Positions 8,069 through 16,946 of a DNA stretch of 64,000 bases are shown here, one piece after another. Where the stretch lies: assembly GCA_964351365.1 (NCBI GenBank), contig CAYGNP010000012.1:9927-73926 (forward strand). Direction: 5' to 3'. Below the pieces are notes generated by a model. It was given only the letters and a program-made list of their open reading frames with translations, was not told where the DNA came from and made no database searches. The position numbers and the translations under genes are program-made. The stretch is from UBA1672 sp964351365 (GTDB taxonomy: Bacteria; Pseudomonadota; Alphaproteobacteria; Micavibrionales; Micavibrionaceae). How positions within the stretch are numbered: the first letter of the stretch is position 1; every line of letters begins with the position of its first letter.

Positions 8069-9340
8069 TTATAGCTCCGCACTGGCAAGAATGGTGCCGC
8101 CTGCGCCGCGATGGATATAATGCCGTCCAGATGTAAGGCCGGAAAATAGCGCAATATCCACGCGTCCACGCTGGGCATTATTTTCATGTATTGTGGAGAT
8201 GTTCGCACTGGACTGGCTTTTATCAGCGACATAGCCGTCGGTCATATCAAGCGCGGCATCTAGCTCATAAGTCGGCGCGGCACGCATAGCAGGGTGAACG
8301 AGTGTGGCTTGCATATTGGAGCCGGAATTGGCGACCGCCGATACGATAGAGACTGGCTGGATAAAACGCTGCACCAGCTTTTCTTCCAAGGCTGCTGGGC
8401 GCATTTCAAAGGGCTGCTGCGCGGCTCCGGCGCTTAATTGCAGCGCGGCTAAAAAGAAATCTTTGGTGGTGATCGCACCGCAATCAATTTTGACTTCGAT
8501 CTCAATACCGTTGCGACAATCGCCCATGGCAGCGATGGCGAAAACAATATCGCTATTCGTGTCGTTGCTCACTTGGACGGTGTCAGTATCAATCTGGGTA
8601 GTGGCGCTAAAATCGTCCTCTGCATTGGCTTTGCGCACGGTGATAATATAATCCTGCGTGGACCCCACATCGTGGTAGGTACGGGCAGAAAAATACGCTG
8701 CTTTATTGGCAAAACGCCGTGCGTCTTTGGATTCAATCCGGTGCCGGAATAAAATAGCGCCGGATCCGGTGAGTGTTGCGTTTTCGACCATACAGGCCAA
8801 TCCGGTATCGGTGAGCGTATAAGCACCGGAAAACCGCTTGATCGTTCCGGCAGAGACGGTGCCTTCGGCTTGGACGGCCAGCAAATCCACCGCGCCATAT
8901 TGCCAGCTGGTGGATAAGGATAAATCGCCCCGATGGGAAACCATACAGCCGCCATTGATGATGCCATTAATCAGGCCAGTGTCCGGCGCACCGGATAGAT
9001 CACTATAGTCACCGCTGGTCGCCACAGCGTTTAAATCGCCTGGTTGAACGGCTGTATCTGCTTTTGCGCCTTGAGCTACGGTAGCGGCATCTTGCAAAGC
9101 TGTCGCGGCAAGCGCACCTTGCGCTGCGGTGGCAAAATCACCAGTATCGGCTCCGGCTGCAGTGCCAGCATCGGCGATATCAGCCAGCAGATGATTGTGA
9201 CTGGCATCGGCTTTTCCGCTCACAAGATCATCTGGCGATGTCCGGCGCGTGGCACCGCCTTGCACAATCGGGATATCTTCGTCACCGACTAAAGGCAGAA
9301 CGGCAGAGGGTAATTCCGAGATTTTCTTTGTTGTGGTCAT
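8069..9340 (-). CDS. tail fibre protein
   Basis: This 423-residue protein starts MTTTKKISELP and continues with an Ala/Asp-rich collagen- or coiled-fibre-like region containing H-N-H and repeated A-x-x-A-Q-G-A and A-x-x-A-D-T-A-V-Q-P motifs, as in lambda Stf-type fibres. The C-terminal half begins INGGCMVSHRGD, resembling the N-G-x-M-x-x-S-Q-R-G start of a receptor-binding beta domain in many phage fibres. AAGGAG precedes the ATG. It follows the central hub gene, the usual place for a fibre. Confidence 0.7.
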   Translation of the reverse strand: MTTTKKISELPSAVLPLVGDEDIPIVQGGATRRTSPDDLVSGKADASHNHLLADIADAGTAAGADTGDFATAAQGALAATALQDAATVAQGAKADTAVQPGDLNAVATSGDYSDLSGAPDTGLINGIINGGCMVSHRGDLSLSTSWQYGAVDLLAVQAEGTVSAGTIKRFSGAYTLTDTGLACMVENATLTGSGAILFRHRIESKDARRFANKAAYFSARTYHDVGSTQDYIITVRKANAEDDFSATTQIDTDTVQVSNDTNSDIVFAIAAMGDCRNGIEIEVKIDCGAITTKDFFLAALQLSAGAAQQPFEMRPAALEEKLVQRFIQPVSIVSAVANSGSNMQATLVHPAMRAAPTYELDAALDMTDGYVADKSQSSANISTIHENNAQRGRVDIALFSGLTSGRHYIHRGAGGTILASAEL

Positions 9341-9361
9341 AGTTTTGGCTCCTTAATGGGT

Positions 9362-11170
9362 TTATTCAAGGACGAGGACAACGGTCGCGCCCCCTGTGGT
9401 TGTGGCCTGTACCGGCCCCGCGAAATCGGACTTATTGCCGTATCGGTCAACAGCGCGAAGCCAGTAATATCGAACTTCGTTTCCTGCCAGCAGATTGCGG
9501 GTGAATGAGTTGTCGTAGACTTCGAGGATGCGAGCAGCGTCAATGTCAGGCGTTGGGGTGTCGGTGGTCTTTTCAAACACTTCGACATAGCGAAAATCGC
9601 TTTCGGTAATGCGATCCCAGCTCACGGTGATAAAGTCATCGCCAGCCGTGGCGGTGACATTATTAGGCTCATTGGGCGGCACCGATTGGTTATTCGGCAC
9701 AACAACCTCCGGCGCATCACCGATAGAACGCAAATCAGACTGGTCGAACGTGTAAACTGTCTCGCCATCCTCATCGAAGGTAAGATCCACGCCCATATCC
9801 TCGACCATTTGCCAGTTGCTGACACGGCATGGCAGCGCATTAATTCCGAAGCGCGGCAAATCCACAGCGATGGTATTTCCTGCTGTGACCTGAAAACCAG
9901 CCAAATTTGCTGGATATTGAATCTGCCGTTGCCGCCTAACTTGCTCCATGGCTATACGGGCAATGCGCTGCGCCATGGTGTGCGAGGTCGTAAAAGATAG
10001 ATCAAGCGTGCTGAATATCTCTTCGCCCTTGTCCTCGGCGATATACAGATCGGATGAGATAGACGGATAGTCGGTAGACTGCCAATTATGATCCGGCGAA
10101 ACAAAAGCGCCTTTCACGCCATTGAAGAGCTGACGCTTCGAACGGTGGGGGCGCATGATAACGGCACCGCGCAAAAAGCTCTCATCAAAGGTTTTGAGCG
10201 GTGGGCTGTATGCACCAACATTGAGCTTCCATTTGCCTCCAGAGTGAACCAAAAACCCTGCGCAGCTTCCGAGCATTTGCTCTAAAATGTCACGCGGATT
10301 ATCGGATAGATCGACAACGCCGTTGCATGTATATCGTTTTTCGGTGCCATCCAATGTGGCGACCACTTCATCGCAGATATTGGCGGCGGCGATGAAAGAA
10401 TTTAGATCAATTTCTTCAATGCTGGAGCCAAGCCCGAAATCGGCGATCAAATAATCCAAAACGCAGAGCGCGGCGTTATCCGACCAGACGGTTGTTTCAG
10501 TGCGCGGGTCGTAAACTTTGCGCCCCTTGACGATAGCTGAGATATTCGGAGTGCCGCTGGCATAGGTTTTTTCATCAAAACGAAGCTGGGCATGGATATA
10601 GGCTAAATTGCGAAGACGGTGGGCGTTTGTCCAGTTGCCGCCTGAATTATCAACCAGCACCTGATCGGCGACCTGATCTATATCGCCCAGATGCTTATAA
10701 ATGCTGGCATAGACTGTGCCATCGCGTTTGTAGGGTTCGGCTGACGCATCACCGTTGCCATCCAGAGGCACGACTTCATCATTGAATATAATATCGCCAA
10801 TCGCTTCGACCTCATGTGCAGCCAGAACGATTACCCAATGCAACACATCCAGTTTGGCATCGCCTGGAGTCACCGGACGAGAGTGAGTAAACACAAGCGG
10901 CCCTGATACGCGCACTTCACCATAAATGATCCGGTGCGCCACAATGGGCTGGTTGATCATTTCTGTGCGCCCACGGCTTCCATTGGATATGGAGGTGACC
11001 GATGGCGCGGTGGCCTTTTTAGCTTTTGGTGCGAATATGGGGGCTGTGAAAGACACAACAGCAGAGCCGACAACGCCGCCAATGATCGCGCCGATAATAC
11101 CGCCGCCCACAACACCGCTGACGAAGTTGGAAGCAATCGCGCCTAAAACAACAGGAATGACTTGGGGCAT
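9362..11170 (-). CDS. central tail hub/tip protein (gpJ-like)
   Basis: The 602-residue protein starts MPQVIPVVLGAIAS with a Gly/Ala-rich hydrophobic N-terminus (glycine-zipper-like, residues ~4-40). A middle region has phage tail-hub character (Y-G-E-V-R-V-S-G-P-L, N-A-A-L-C-V-L-D-Y-L, a P-x-x-L-A-G-F turn) and the C-terminus is a fibronectin type III-like domain (P-N-N-V-T-A-T...I-T-V-S-W-D-R...Y-Y-W-L-R-A-V-D). This is the architecture of lambda gpJ-type tip attachment proteins. The start at 11170 with GGAGG is preferred over an upstream frame; TAATG overlap couples it to the preceding gene. Confidence 0.78.
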   Translation of the reverse strand: MPQVIPVVLGAIASNFVSGVVGGGIIGAIIGGVVGSAVVSFTAPIFAPKAKKATAPSVTSISNGSRGRTEMINQPIVAHRIIYGEVRVSGPLVFTHSRPVTPGDAKLDVLHWVIVLAAHEVEAIGDIIFNDEVVPLDGNGDASAEPYKRDGTVYASIYKHLGDIDQVADQVLVDNSGGNWTNAHRLRNLAYIHAQLRFDEKTYASGTPNISAIVKGRKVYDPRTETTVWSDNAALCVLDYLIADFGLGSSIEEIDLNSFIAAANICDEVVATLDGTEKRYTCNGVVDLSDNPRDILEQMLGSCAGFLVHSGGKWKLNVGAYSPPLKTFDESFLRGAVIMRPHRSKRQLFNGVKGAFVSPDHNWQSTDYPSISSDLYIAEDKGEEIFSTLDLSFTTSHTMAQRIARIAMEQVRRQRQIQYPANLAGFQVTAGNTIAVDLPRFGINALPCRVSNWQMVEDMGVDLTFDEDGETVYTFDQSDLRSIGDAPEVVVPNNQSVPPNEPNNVTATAGDDFITVSWDRITESDFRYVEVFEKTTDTPTPDIDAARILEVYDNSFTRNLLAGNEVRYYWLRAVDRYGNKSDFAGPVQATTTGGATVVLVLE

Positions 11171-11592
11171 TAGCCAATCCTCCATGTGCGCACAGCCTGT
11201 AGGATGGGGAAGCCGATTAAGCCAATGGCGCCAGGCGCAAAAATATGCTCTCCGGCCACAATGCCGAGCGTGTCGCCGCGCCCGATATCGAATAGGCACA
11301 CATCGCCGCGCTGGGCGGTTAAAGGCTGGATTTCAGGAATATTGTATTTTGCTGCGACCGTATCGGCGATGCCGACCACGCCACCGCGTTTATGGAGCAT
11401 CCGCAGCGCTTGCGCTTGGCTGGTGTAAATTCTGTAAGGCTTCGCTAAATCAACGCCTGTAATGGCACGAATACAATCTGCGGCGAACAAGCAGCAGTCG
11501 TTTTCGCCCCACACAAAAGGCTGATTACGGGATGCATCTATTTTTCTGGCCAATCTCTCAGGCCAGTCTGGAAGTCGTTTTATCTCTGTCAT
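11170..11592 (-). CDS. tail assembly protein with NlpC/P60-like fold (DUF6950 type)
   Basis: The 140-residue protein has F-V-W-G-E-N-D-C-C-L-F-A-A-D (Cys33/Cys34) and later R-G-D-V-C-L-F-D, the pattern of phage tail proteins of the NlpC/P60-like class. The expected catalytic histidine is not obvious, although an H occurs in G-E-H-I-F-A. It sits directly before the hub gene, where lambda has gpK, so it may hydrolyse peptidoglycan at the tail tip or act in assembly only. Confidence 0.65.
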   Translation of the reverse strand: MTEIKRLPDWPERLARKIDASRNQPFVWGENDCCLFAADCIRAITGVDLAKPYRIYTSQAQALRMLHKRGGVVGIADTVAAKYNIPEIQPLTAQRGDVCLFDIGRGDTLGIVAGEHIFAPGAIGLIGFPILQAVRTWRIG

Positions 11593-11595
11593 GAT

Positions 11596-12168
11596 CTACT
11601 CCGGTGCGCGTCCCCAGACAATTTGCTTGTCTTGCATGCTCGGCACATATTCCAAGCCTTTATCGCCAGGGAAGCGTGACTGTTGATCTGCATCGGTGTA
11701 GCGGCGTGTCCGAATGCGTTCTAGGTCACGTAAGCGGCTCTCAGCCGTTAATGTGATGGTCGCGGTATCGCCGCCATCAGCGATTTCAGAGGTATCCATG
11801 CGCCCATCAAAAATCAGAATGGGATCCATAATCAGCGTTTTGAAATCCGCATTTATAAAACCCAGATACATTTTAGCTTTGCGGCCTTGAATGGGGTATG
11901 TGCTGACTTTTTCGATCAAATCGGCGGGGATGCCGCTTAATTGAAAGCTGGCACCTGTGGCGCGTAATTCGGTGGTTTCCTCAATCGTTGAAACCTTGCC
12001 GAGGTTGCCAGCCCCGTACCAAATATGCCCATCCCATTCCAGTTGACCAAAGCCACTCCACGCGCGGTCGATACTCTCTTCAAAATCAAAAGAGGCGAGG
12101 AGAATTGGGCGCACCACTTGCTTCTCCGTCTCGGCAGACAGAGTTTCGTCCAAACGTTTATCGGGCAT
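11596..12168 (-). CDS. minor tail protein (baseplate/hub component, DUF2163-like)
   Basis: The 190-residue protein has A-S-F-D-F-E-E-S-I-D-R-A-W-S-G-F-G and E-W-D-G-H-I-W-Y-G-A-G-N, a signature I know from tail proteins preceding the NlpC-like gene in siphophages and gene-transfer agents. It is a likely structural baseplate protein. No catalytic motif is seen. The start has little Shine-Dalgarno character and probably depends on translation of the upstream gene, whose stop is two bases away. Confidence 0.55.
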   Translation of the reverse strand: MPDKRLDETLSAETEKQVVRPILLASFDFEESIDRAWSGFGQLEWDGHIWYGAGNLGKVSTIEETTELRATGASFQLSGIPADLIEKVSTYPIQGRKAKMYLGFINADFKTLIMDPILIFDGRMDTSEIADGGDTATITLTAESRLRDLERIRTRRYTDADQQSRFPGDKGLEYVPSMQDKQIVWGRAPE

Positions 12169-12170
12169 GG

Positions 12171-13148
12171 TTAATTCAGCACTTGTTCAAAGGTTAATGT
12201 GTAAGAGGATCGGTTGGGCGGGACGGTGCGGTTATCTCCCGCATCGCCCCCAGAACCTGAATTACTTAGCCGCATCAATACTTGGATGCCGCCTAAAACT
12301 AGAGGCTGTTCGGTAATGGTTGTGCGAAGTTTTGGCGCGATAGAAACGGCTGCAAAGCCATTAATGTCTGTCACCACATCGTCTAAAATTAGATGCGCAT
12401 GCCCAAGGCTGGGCATAATGCTTTGTCCGGCTTTAATAATGGGGCGCAACGGCGCAAGACCGCCAATCAATAGCTTCCGATCACCGCCCTCAACCAGCGT
12501 TGATTCACCGACGCCTTCAAAAAAACCGCCGCCCACTTGTAATGGCACATCCTCCCAATTTTGGGTTTGCAGGATATAGCCCTCATGCGCAGCGATCTCT
12601 AAAGCATCGCCGTGTTCGAGCGTTATGATATAGCCACGGTCGGTTTCAAACGGGATGCCTACATTGTCAGCCAGCAATGTTAATCCGGCCTCTGTAAGCA
12701 GTGTTATTTCATCTTCAAAAATCAGGATCGCATCAAAACCGCTGCCGAAAAGCGCGTTGTCTTCCGTGCCAAGCGGTGGGCTTTCCTCGACAGTTAACAA
12801 TCCTTCTTCATGGGTCTGGTCAGTAAAATCATAGTGATCATCAAAAAATGTAATGCCAATTTCATCCGCATAAGCGTTCATGCTGTCCGTGACCGGCCCT
12901 GATATATTGCGCCGGAAATCAGGCACAAGAATTTGCTCCACGGATCCACGCAGGGCGGCGATAAGCCCGTCCAATGATCGTGCGCGTTCATTCTCCAGCT
13001 CAAACTCAAACTCTGCCACCCAACGCACACCTTCACGTTCAAGCACTTGAAACTGGCCAGTGAATGATGAGAGAAATTTTGTATTCGGGTGGCGGAGATA
13101 GAATTTCTGGCTGCGCGGGTATAATCCGTCTGGCCAGCTGAATGTCAT
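12171..13148 (-). CDS. minor tail protein, paralogue of the upstream gene with an inserted domain
   Basis: The 325-residue protein shares with the adjacent 13145-13750 product an N-terminal block: P-x-x-Q-x-F-Y-L/I-R, L-T-G-Q-x-Q-V-L-E-R, A-A-L-R-G-S-V and V-P-D-F-R-R. Both also end with a similar beta-rich region. This copy has about 120 extra residues in the middle (acidic, with E-G-Y-I-L-Q-T-Q-N-W-E-D). It probably forms part of the tail tip. The two genes overlap by four bases, suggesting a tandem duplication. Confidence 0.55.
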   Translation of the reverse strand: MTFSWPDGLYPRSQKFYLRHPNTKFLSSFTGQFQVLEREGVRWVAEFEFELENERARSLDGLIAALRGSVEQILVPDFRRNISGPVTDSMNAYADEIGITFFDDHYDFTDQTHEEGLLTVEESPPLGTEDNALFGSGFDAILIFEDEITLLTEAGLTLLADNVGIPFETDRGYIITLEHGDALEIAAHEGYILQTQNWEDVPLQVGGGFFEGVGESTLVEGGDRKLLIGGLAPLRPIIKAGQSIMPSLGHAHLILDDVVTDINGFAAVSIAPKLRTTITEQPLVLGGIQVLMRLSNSGSGGDAGDNRTVPPNRSSYTLTFEQVLN

Positions 13149-13750
13149 TGCGGCAATACCTCGATCAATTCCAGCTCAAAGCTGGTGAGCTTTCTATTGT
13201 CTGTGGCGTTTTCGGTTTGGTCGTCATCACTGAGGCGCATACGGACGCGGCAATTATCAGTAACAAGCGGGCCCGCCACGATAGCCTCACGCACGCGCGG
13301 GGCGACAGGCACCTGTGCTTCGCCTAAATTATCCGCATCAACATCCTGCAAAACGATATGGCAGCGGCCTGTAGAGGTTTGGATAAGGTCGCCGCCTTTT
13401 AAAACGCCCAGCGCATCCGGCGTAAATCCATCAATGACAAGCGTTGTGCCGGAGCCGCTAACCAGCTGGGGGGAGCCAGCCAGAGAACCTTTGGCAGATA
13501 GCCGCCTGAAATCCGGCACAAACACATGACCAACGGAACCGCGCAGCGCCGCCAGCAAAGCATCCAACCGCCGTGAGTCCAGTTCGCTGCGCACCAGTGA
13601 AATTTTGGTGACCCATCGCGCGGCATCACGTTCCAAAACTTGCACTTGTCCGGTGAGAGGATTATCAAACCGCGTGGAAACCGTGCGGATATAGAAACTC
13701 TGCTCCCCTGGACGTATGTCCAGTGGCCAATTCAATTCGATATCTGCCAT
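13145..13750 (-). CDS. minor tail protein
   Basis: The 201-residue protein contains the V-Q-V-L-E-R, A-L-R-G-S-V and V-P-D-F-R-R motifs shared with its downstream paralogue. It lies directly after the tape-measure gene, where distal-tail or minor tail proteins are encoded. AAGGAA precedes the ATG. Function beyond virion structure is not evident. Confidence 0.55.
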   Translation of the reverse strand: MADIELNWPLDIRPGEQSFYIRTVSTRFDNPLTGQVQVLERDAARWVTKISLVRSELDSRRLDALLAALRGSVGHVFVPDFRRLSAKGSLAGSPQLVSGSGTTLVIDGFTPDALGVLKGGDLIQTSTGRCHIVLQDVDADNLGEAQVPVAPRVREAIVAGPLVTDNCRVRMRLSDDDQTENATDNRKLTSFELELIEVLPQ

Positions 13751-13759
13751 GAGTTTTCC

Positions 13760-16177
13760 TTATTCGAAACGAGAGCCGCGCCGCTGATAACCGTCGATGG
13801 TGCGGCGTTGCGCTATTTTTGCGCTGGTTTCAACAATGCCTGGAATGCGGGCATTCAAGGCTTCGTCGACAGCTTTTTTAACGGAAGCGGAGGTGCCAGC
13901 CGGATCCGTAGATCCACGCGCATCAACATTGACAGTGAAGAAGTTGCCGCCGCCGCCAATGGATTCAACACCAAGCCTTCCGGTGCGGGTGCGGGTAAGT
14001 GGTAAAACCGCCTCTGGGCCAGCCTCACCCATCAACCCCATACCTTTTGCCATGGGGAATACTGTGGGGCTGTTAACAATGCCGCCTCTGGCAAATGCCG
14101 TGACCTTTCCGCTTTGAAAGGCGGCTCCTTTTTCAAATAACCCGCCGAAGAAATCACCGATGCCACTGAAAAAACCACCGCCACCGCCGCCGCCACCACC
14201 GGAGCCACCAAATATACTATTAATGGCACCGCTTAATCCCTCTGCCAGCGGCCCTGTGATTTGAGTGCGAACAAGCAGCCGCGCCACATCTTCTAAAATA
14301 CTGTCGACCAGCTCTTTGAATTCAAATTTTCCGGTGGTGGTGGCTTTGACAAGCGCATCCTCCAACCCCTGCATGGCGTTGGTAACAACGCGCTCAACAT
14401 TTGCCGCCATATCGGTGGCTTCTTCGGCATATTTATCCAGAGCGCGTGTGGCTCCGGCCAGCCAGCTTTTACTTTGCTCCTGCAGCTCGTCATAGGCTTT
14501 TTTGCCAGCGGCTTCGAATTCTTCAAAATTGATTGCGCCTTCTTTGAGAAGCTCATTCAGCTCCTCCATGCGCTCGTTATATTGATCCTGCGCCGAGATG
14601 TTTTCTTCGGTAATTTTTTTGATCTCTTCAATGAGCTGCTGTTTGCGGCGCTCGACCTGTTCCTCTTCTTCTTTGGCTTCTTTCAGACGGAAATATTCCT
14701 CCACCAGCTGCTCAATTTGCTGGCCTTCCATGCTTCTTAACTCAACCCCAGCGGCCTGAAGCTGATTATAAATTTCTTGTGTTTTTTCATCGCGCAGGAG
14801 CTGCTCATTGCGCATTTTAAGGGATTGCGTCACCCGATCAATTTTCTTGCGTTCATTTTCCAGTTGCTTAATAAGCGCTTTATCAGCTTTGCTGGGGCCA
14901 GCTTTGCCCTCGCGCTCTTTTGCCACGCGCTCTTGTTCGGCTTTGCTTCGGGCAACTTCTGCGTCACGCTGCAGCTTTTTAACGCGCTCTTCCTGTGCGC
15001 GGAGGGCTTCAATAGATTCTTTGGATGGCCCAAAGTCGAGAGTGGCGACCAATTGCCGCCCATTTTCAAAAATGGCTGCGTCAACAGCATCCGCCAGATT
15101 TGTTAAACCCCTTTGTGCCTTTATTTCGATCCCAGGCAACAGGTTGATGATCTTAACAGCGTTATCATAGATAAACTCCAAAGAGCGCAAAACACCCCGT
15201 GCCAGTCCTAAAATAGAGGTTTGCGTGACTAAAAACGCAGCCTTCATTCCCCGCGCGGCGAAGAACGATATTTTTTGAACCACGCCAGTGGCCTCGGCAA
15301 AGGCCATCTGTCCGGTGACAGCTTTGCTGGCAACGCTGATATTAGCGGCAAATCCGGCTGTTAAATCGGCGAGAGCATCGACTGCGCCAGTCTCGCCAAT
15401 GGTACGTGCCAGCTCGACCCATGAATTATTGAGGTTTGCCAGAGAACCGCTGATTGTACCATCGAGCTTTGTGGCTGCGCCTTCATAGGACTCCAGAGCT
15501 TTGACCAATGTTTCTGCTAAGAATTCGCTGGTGACCTCTCCGGCATTAACCATGCGCCGGAACCCGCCTGTGGCTAATCCGGCAGCTTTATCCAGCTCCT
15601 GCAGAAGACCAGGCAACGGCTCTGTGACCTGATTTAATTCTTCAGCGCGAAGTGTTCCGGCGCTCAACCCCTGAGACAGACCAAACAGCACGCGCTGAAT
15701 ATCCACGCCGCTGGCGCCAAGCGCAGCGCCAGCATTGACCAAACCTTCCGAAAGCTGATTGACTTGTTCACGATTTAAAACACCGCTATTTTGCAACACC
15801 AGCAGCCGTGCGTAACCATCGCTCAGTGTTTCAACACCAATATTCAGCTCATCGGCTTTGGCTTTTAGAAATTCCTGTGTGTTTGCGTAATCCTCGGCGC
15901 TGCTGGTCAGGGAGCGCAGCCGGATATCCAGCTTTTCAAATATCTGAATATTGCGGAATATGGAGCTGGCAGAGGCTGCGGCGGCAAAGGCAGGAACCAG
16001 AGTTCCGGTGATATTCCGTGCAACACCCTGCAGCGCTTTATTGGTTTTTCCTGCCGATCTGCGGATTTTTTTGAGGGCTTTGTCACCCTTATCGCCGACC
16101 TTGTCAAATTCACGCGTGACTTTGACGCTGCCATCGACCTTAAGCCGGATGACGTAATTGGATTGTCTATTAGCCAT
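13760..16177 (-). CDS. tail tape measure protein
   Basis: At 805 residues this is one of the longest phage proteins. The N-terminal domain (about residues 70-230) has N-I-Q-I-F-E-K-L-D-I-R-L and L-S-D-G-Y-A-R-L, typical of lambda-type tape measures. A hydrophobic middle part is followed by a highly charged coiled-coil region (E-K-R-Q, about residues 395-560), a run of glycines, and the common C-terminal motif G-G-I-V-N-S-P-T...G-E-A-G-P-E-A-V-L-P-L. It overlaps the chaperone gene by eight bases. It sets tail length and serves as the chaperone client. Confidence 0.9.
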   Translation of the reverse strand: MANRQSNYVIRLKVDGSVKVTREFDKVGDKGDKALKKIRRSAGKTNKALQGVARNITGTLVPAFAAAASASSIFRNIQIFEKLDIRLRSLTSSAEDYANTQEFLKAKADELNIGVETLSDGYARLLVLQNSGVLNREQVNQLSEGLVNAGAALGASGVDIQRVLFGLSQGLSAGTLRAEELNQVTEPLPGLLQELDKAAGLATGGFRRMVNAGEVTSEFLAETLVKALESYEGAATKLDGTISGSLANLNNSWVELARTIGETGAVDALADLTAGFAANISVASKAVTGQMAFAEATGVVQKISFFAARGMKAAFLVTQTSILGLARGVLRSLEFIYDNAVKIINLLPGIEIKAQRGLTNLADAVDAAIFENGRQLVATLDFGPSKESIEALRAQEERVKKLQRDAEVARSKAEQERVAKEREGKAGPSKADKALIKQLENERKKIDRVTQSLKMRNEQLLRDEKTQEIYNQLQAAGVELRSMEGQQIEQLVEEYFRLKEAKEEEEQVERRKQQLIEEIKKITEENISAQDQYNERMEELNELLKEGAINFEEFEAAGKKAYDELQEQSKSWLAGATRALDKYAEEATDMAANVERVVTNAMQGLEDALVKATTTGKFEFKELVDSILEDVARLLVRTQITGPLAEGLSGAINSIFGGSGGGGGGGGGFFSGIGDFFGGLFEKGAAFQSGKVTAFARGGIVNSPTVFPMAKGMGLMGEAGPEAVLPLTRTRTGRLGVESIGGGGNFFTVNVDARGSTDPAGTSASVKKAVDEALNARIPGIVETSAKIAQRRTIDGYQRRGSRFE

Positions 16178-16946
16178 GATTTACGAGTTCTTCAGCGTTT
16201 TCTTCATTGGTGATGGAATCCAGAATTCCGGCTTCGCCTTCCTTTAGAAGTTCGGTCACGATTTCGAGGTCAAAATTTCGCGCTCTGGCGATGTCCAGCG
16301 CGGCGCTCATGTCAATACCCAGCACCTTGCCGGAGGGGGCAACGCGGAGCTGCGATGTACAGGCTTCCAGAATTTCCCACGCCTGTTGTTCCTGCAGCAA
16401 TTGTGGTGCGTTTTTCTGATAGGGGCATAGATTTTCAAAGGCACAGGGCAATTCCTGTTCTTTACAGGTCTGGCAATAGGATGGGCCGCCGCTTTTCTTG
16501 AAGTGCCACTCAGTCAGCTTACGAATGCGCTCCTTGGCTTCCCCCAGCAAAAACACATAATGCGTGAAGCTTTGAAAGAAGTTTTCCGCAAATTCGGACA
16601 CATCCATGACGGCGCGAATATTCTCTGGAGTCGGGGCGGCGGGTTCGTCTTTGTCTTCATCCAAGACACCGTCCCAGCCAACGATATGGTTTACGGCAAG
16701 ATCTTTGATCAAATAATCCAGAAACAGCGCATTGCGCTCTTGCGGGTTTTTAAGATCCACCGGAACTTCGGTTACAAACCCAGCTTCCTCAACATCGCGC
16801 ACGCTTTGTTCCAGATCGGCCATCTTCTTTTGCGCTGTCATTGTTGCAACAGAATACCCAAGCGTGGTGAGGGGCTTTACCCTTACAGTGAAGCCCTCAA
16901 CCACTTGGATACGATACGGCTCGGATGGTTGTTTTAGTGTGATCAT
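16170..16946 (-). CDS. tail assembly chaperone with a cysteine cluster
   Basis: The 258-residue protein lies between tail tube and tape measure, the invariant position of tail assembly chaperones. The N-terminus (I-T-L-K-Q-P...V-K-P-L-T-T-L-G-Y) fits tail-chaperone proteins. Residues ~158-180 hold Y-C-Q-T-C-K-E-Q-E-L-P-C and N-L-C-P, four cysteines that could bind zinc, which is not general for the family. No second frameshift product is visible; the whole protein is in one frame. Its ATG overlaps the tail-tube stop (ATGA). Confidence 0.6.
   Translation of the reverse strand: MITLKQPSEPYRIQVVEGFTVRVKPLTTLGYSVATMTAQKKMADLEQSVRDVEEAGFVTEVPVDLKNPQERNALFLDYLIKDLAVNHIVGWDGVLDEDKDEPAAPTPENIRAVMDVSEFAENFFQSFTHYVFLLGEAKERIRKLTEWHFKKSGGPSYCQTCKEQELPCAFENLCPYQKNAPQLLQEQQAWEILEACTSQLRVAPSGKVLGIDMSAALDIARARNFDLEIVTELLKEGEAGILDSITNEENAEELVNHG

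Noticed and set aside
10926..11462. Long + strand frame of 178 codons opposite the tail hub gene
   Set aside because: It is antisense to well-supported tail genes, with repetitive Pro/Thr-rich content typical of a shadow frame.
16170..16946. Programmed frameshift of the tail chaperone (G/GT type)
   Set aside because: No second overlapping frame or convincing slippery site was seen before the tape-measure start.
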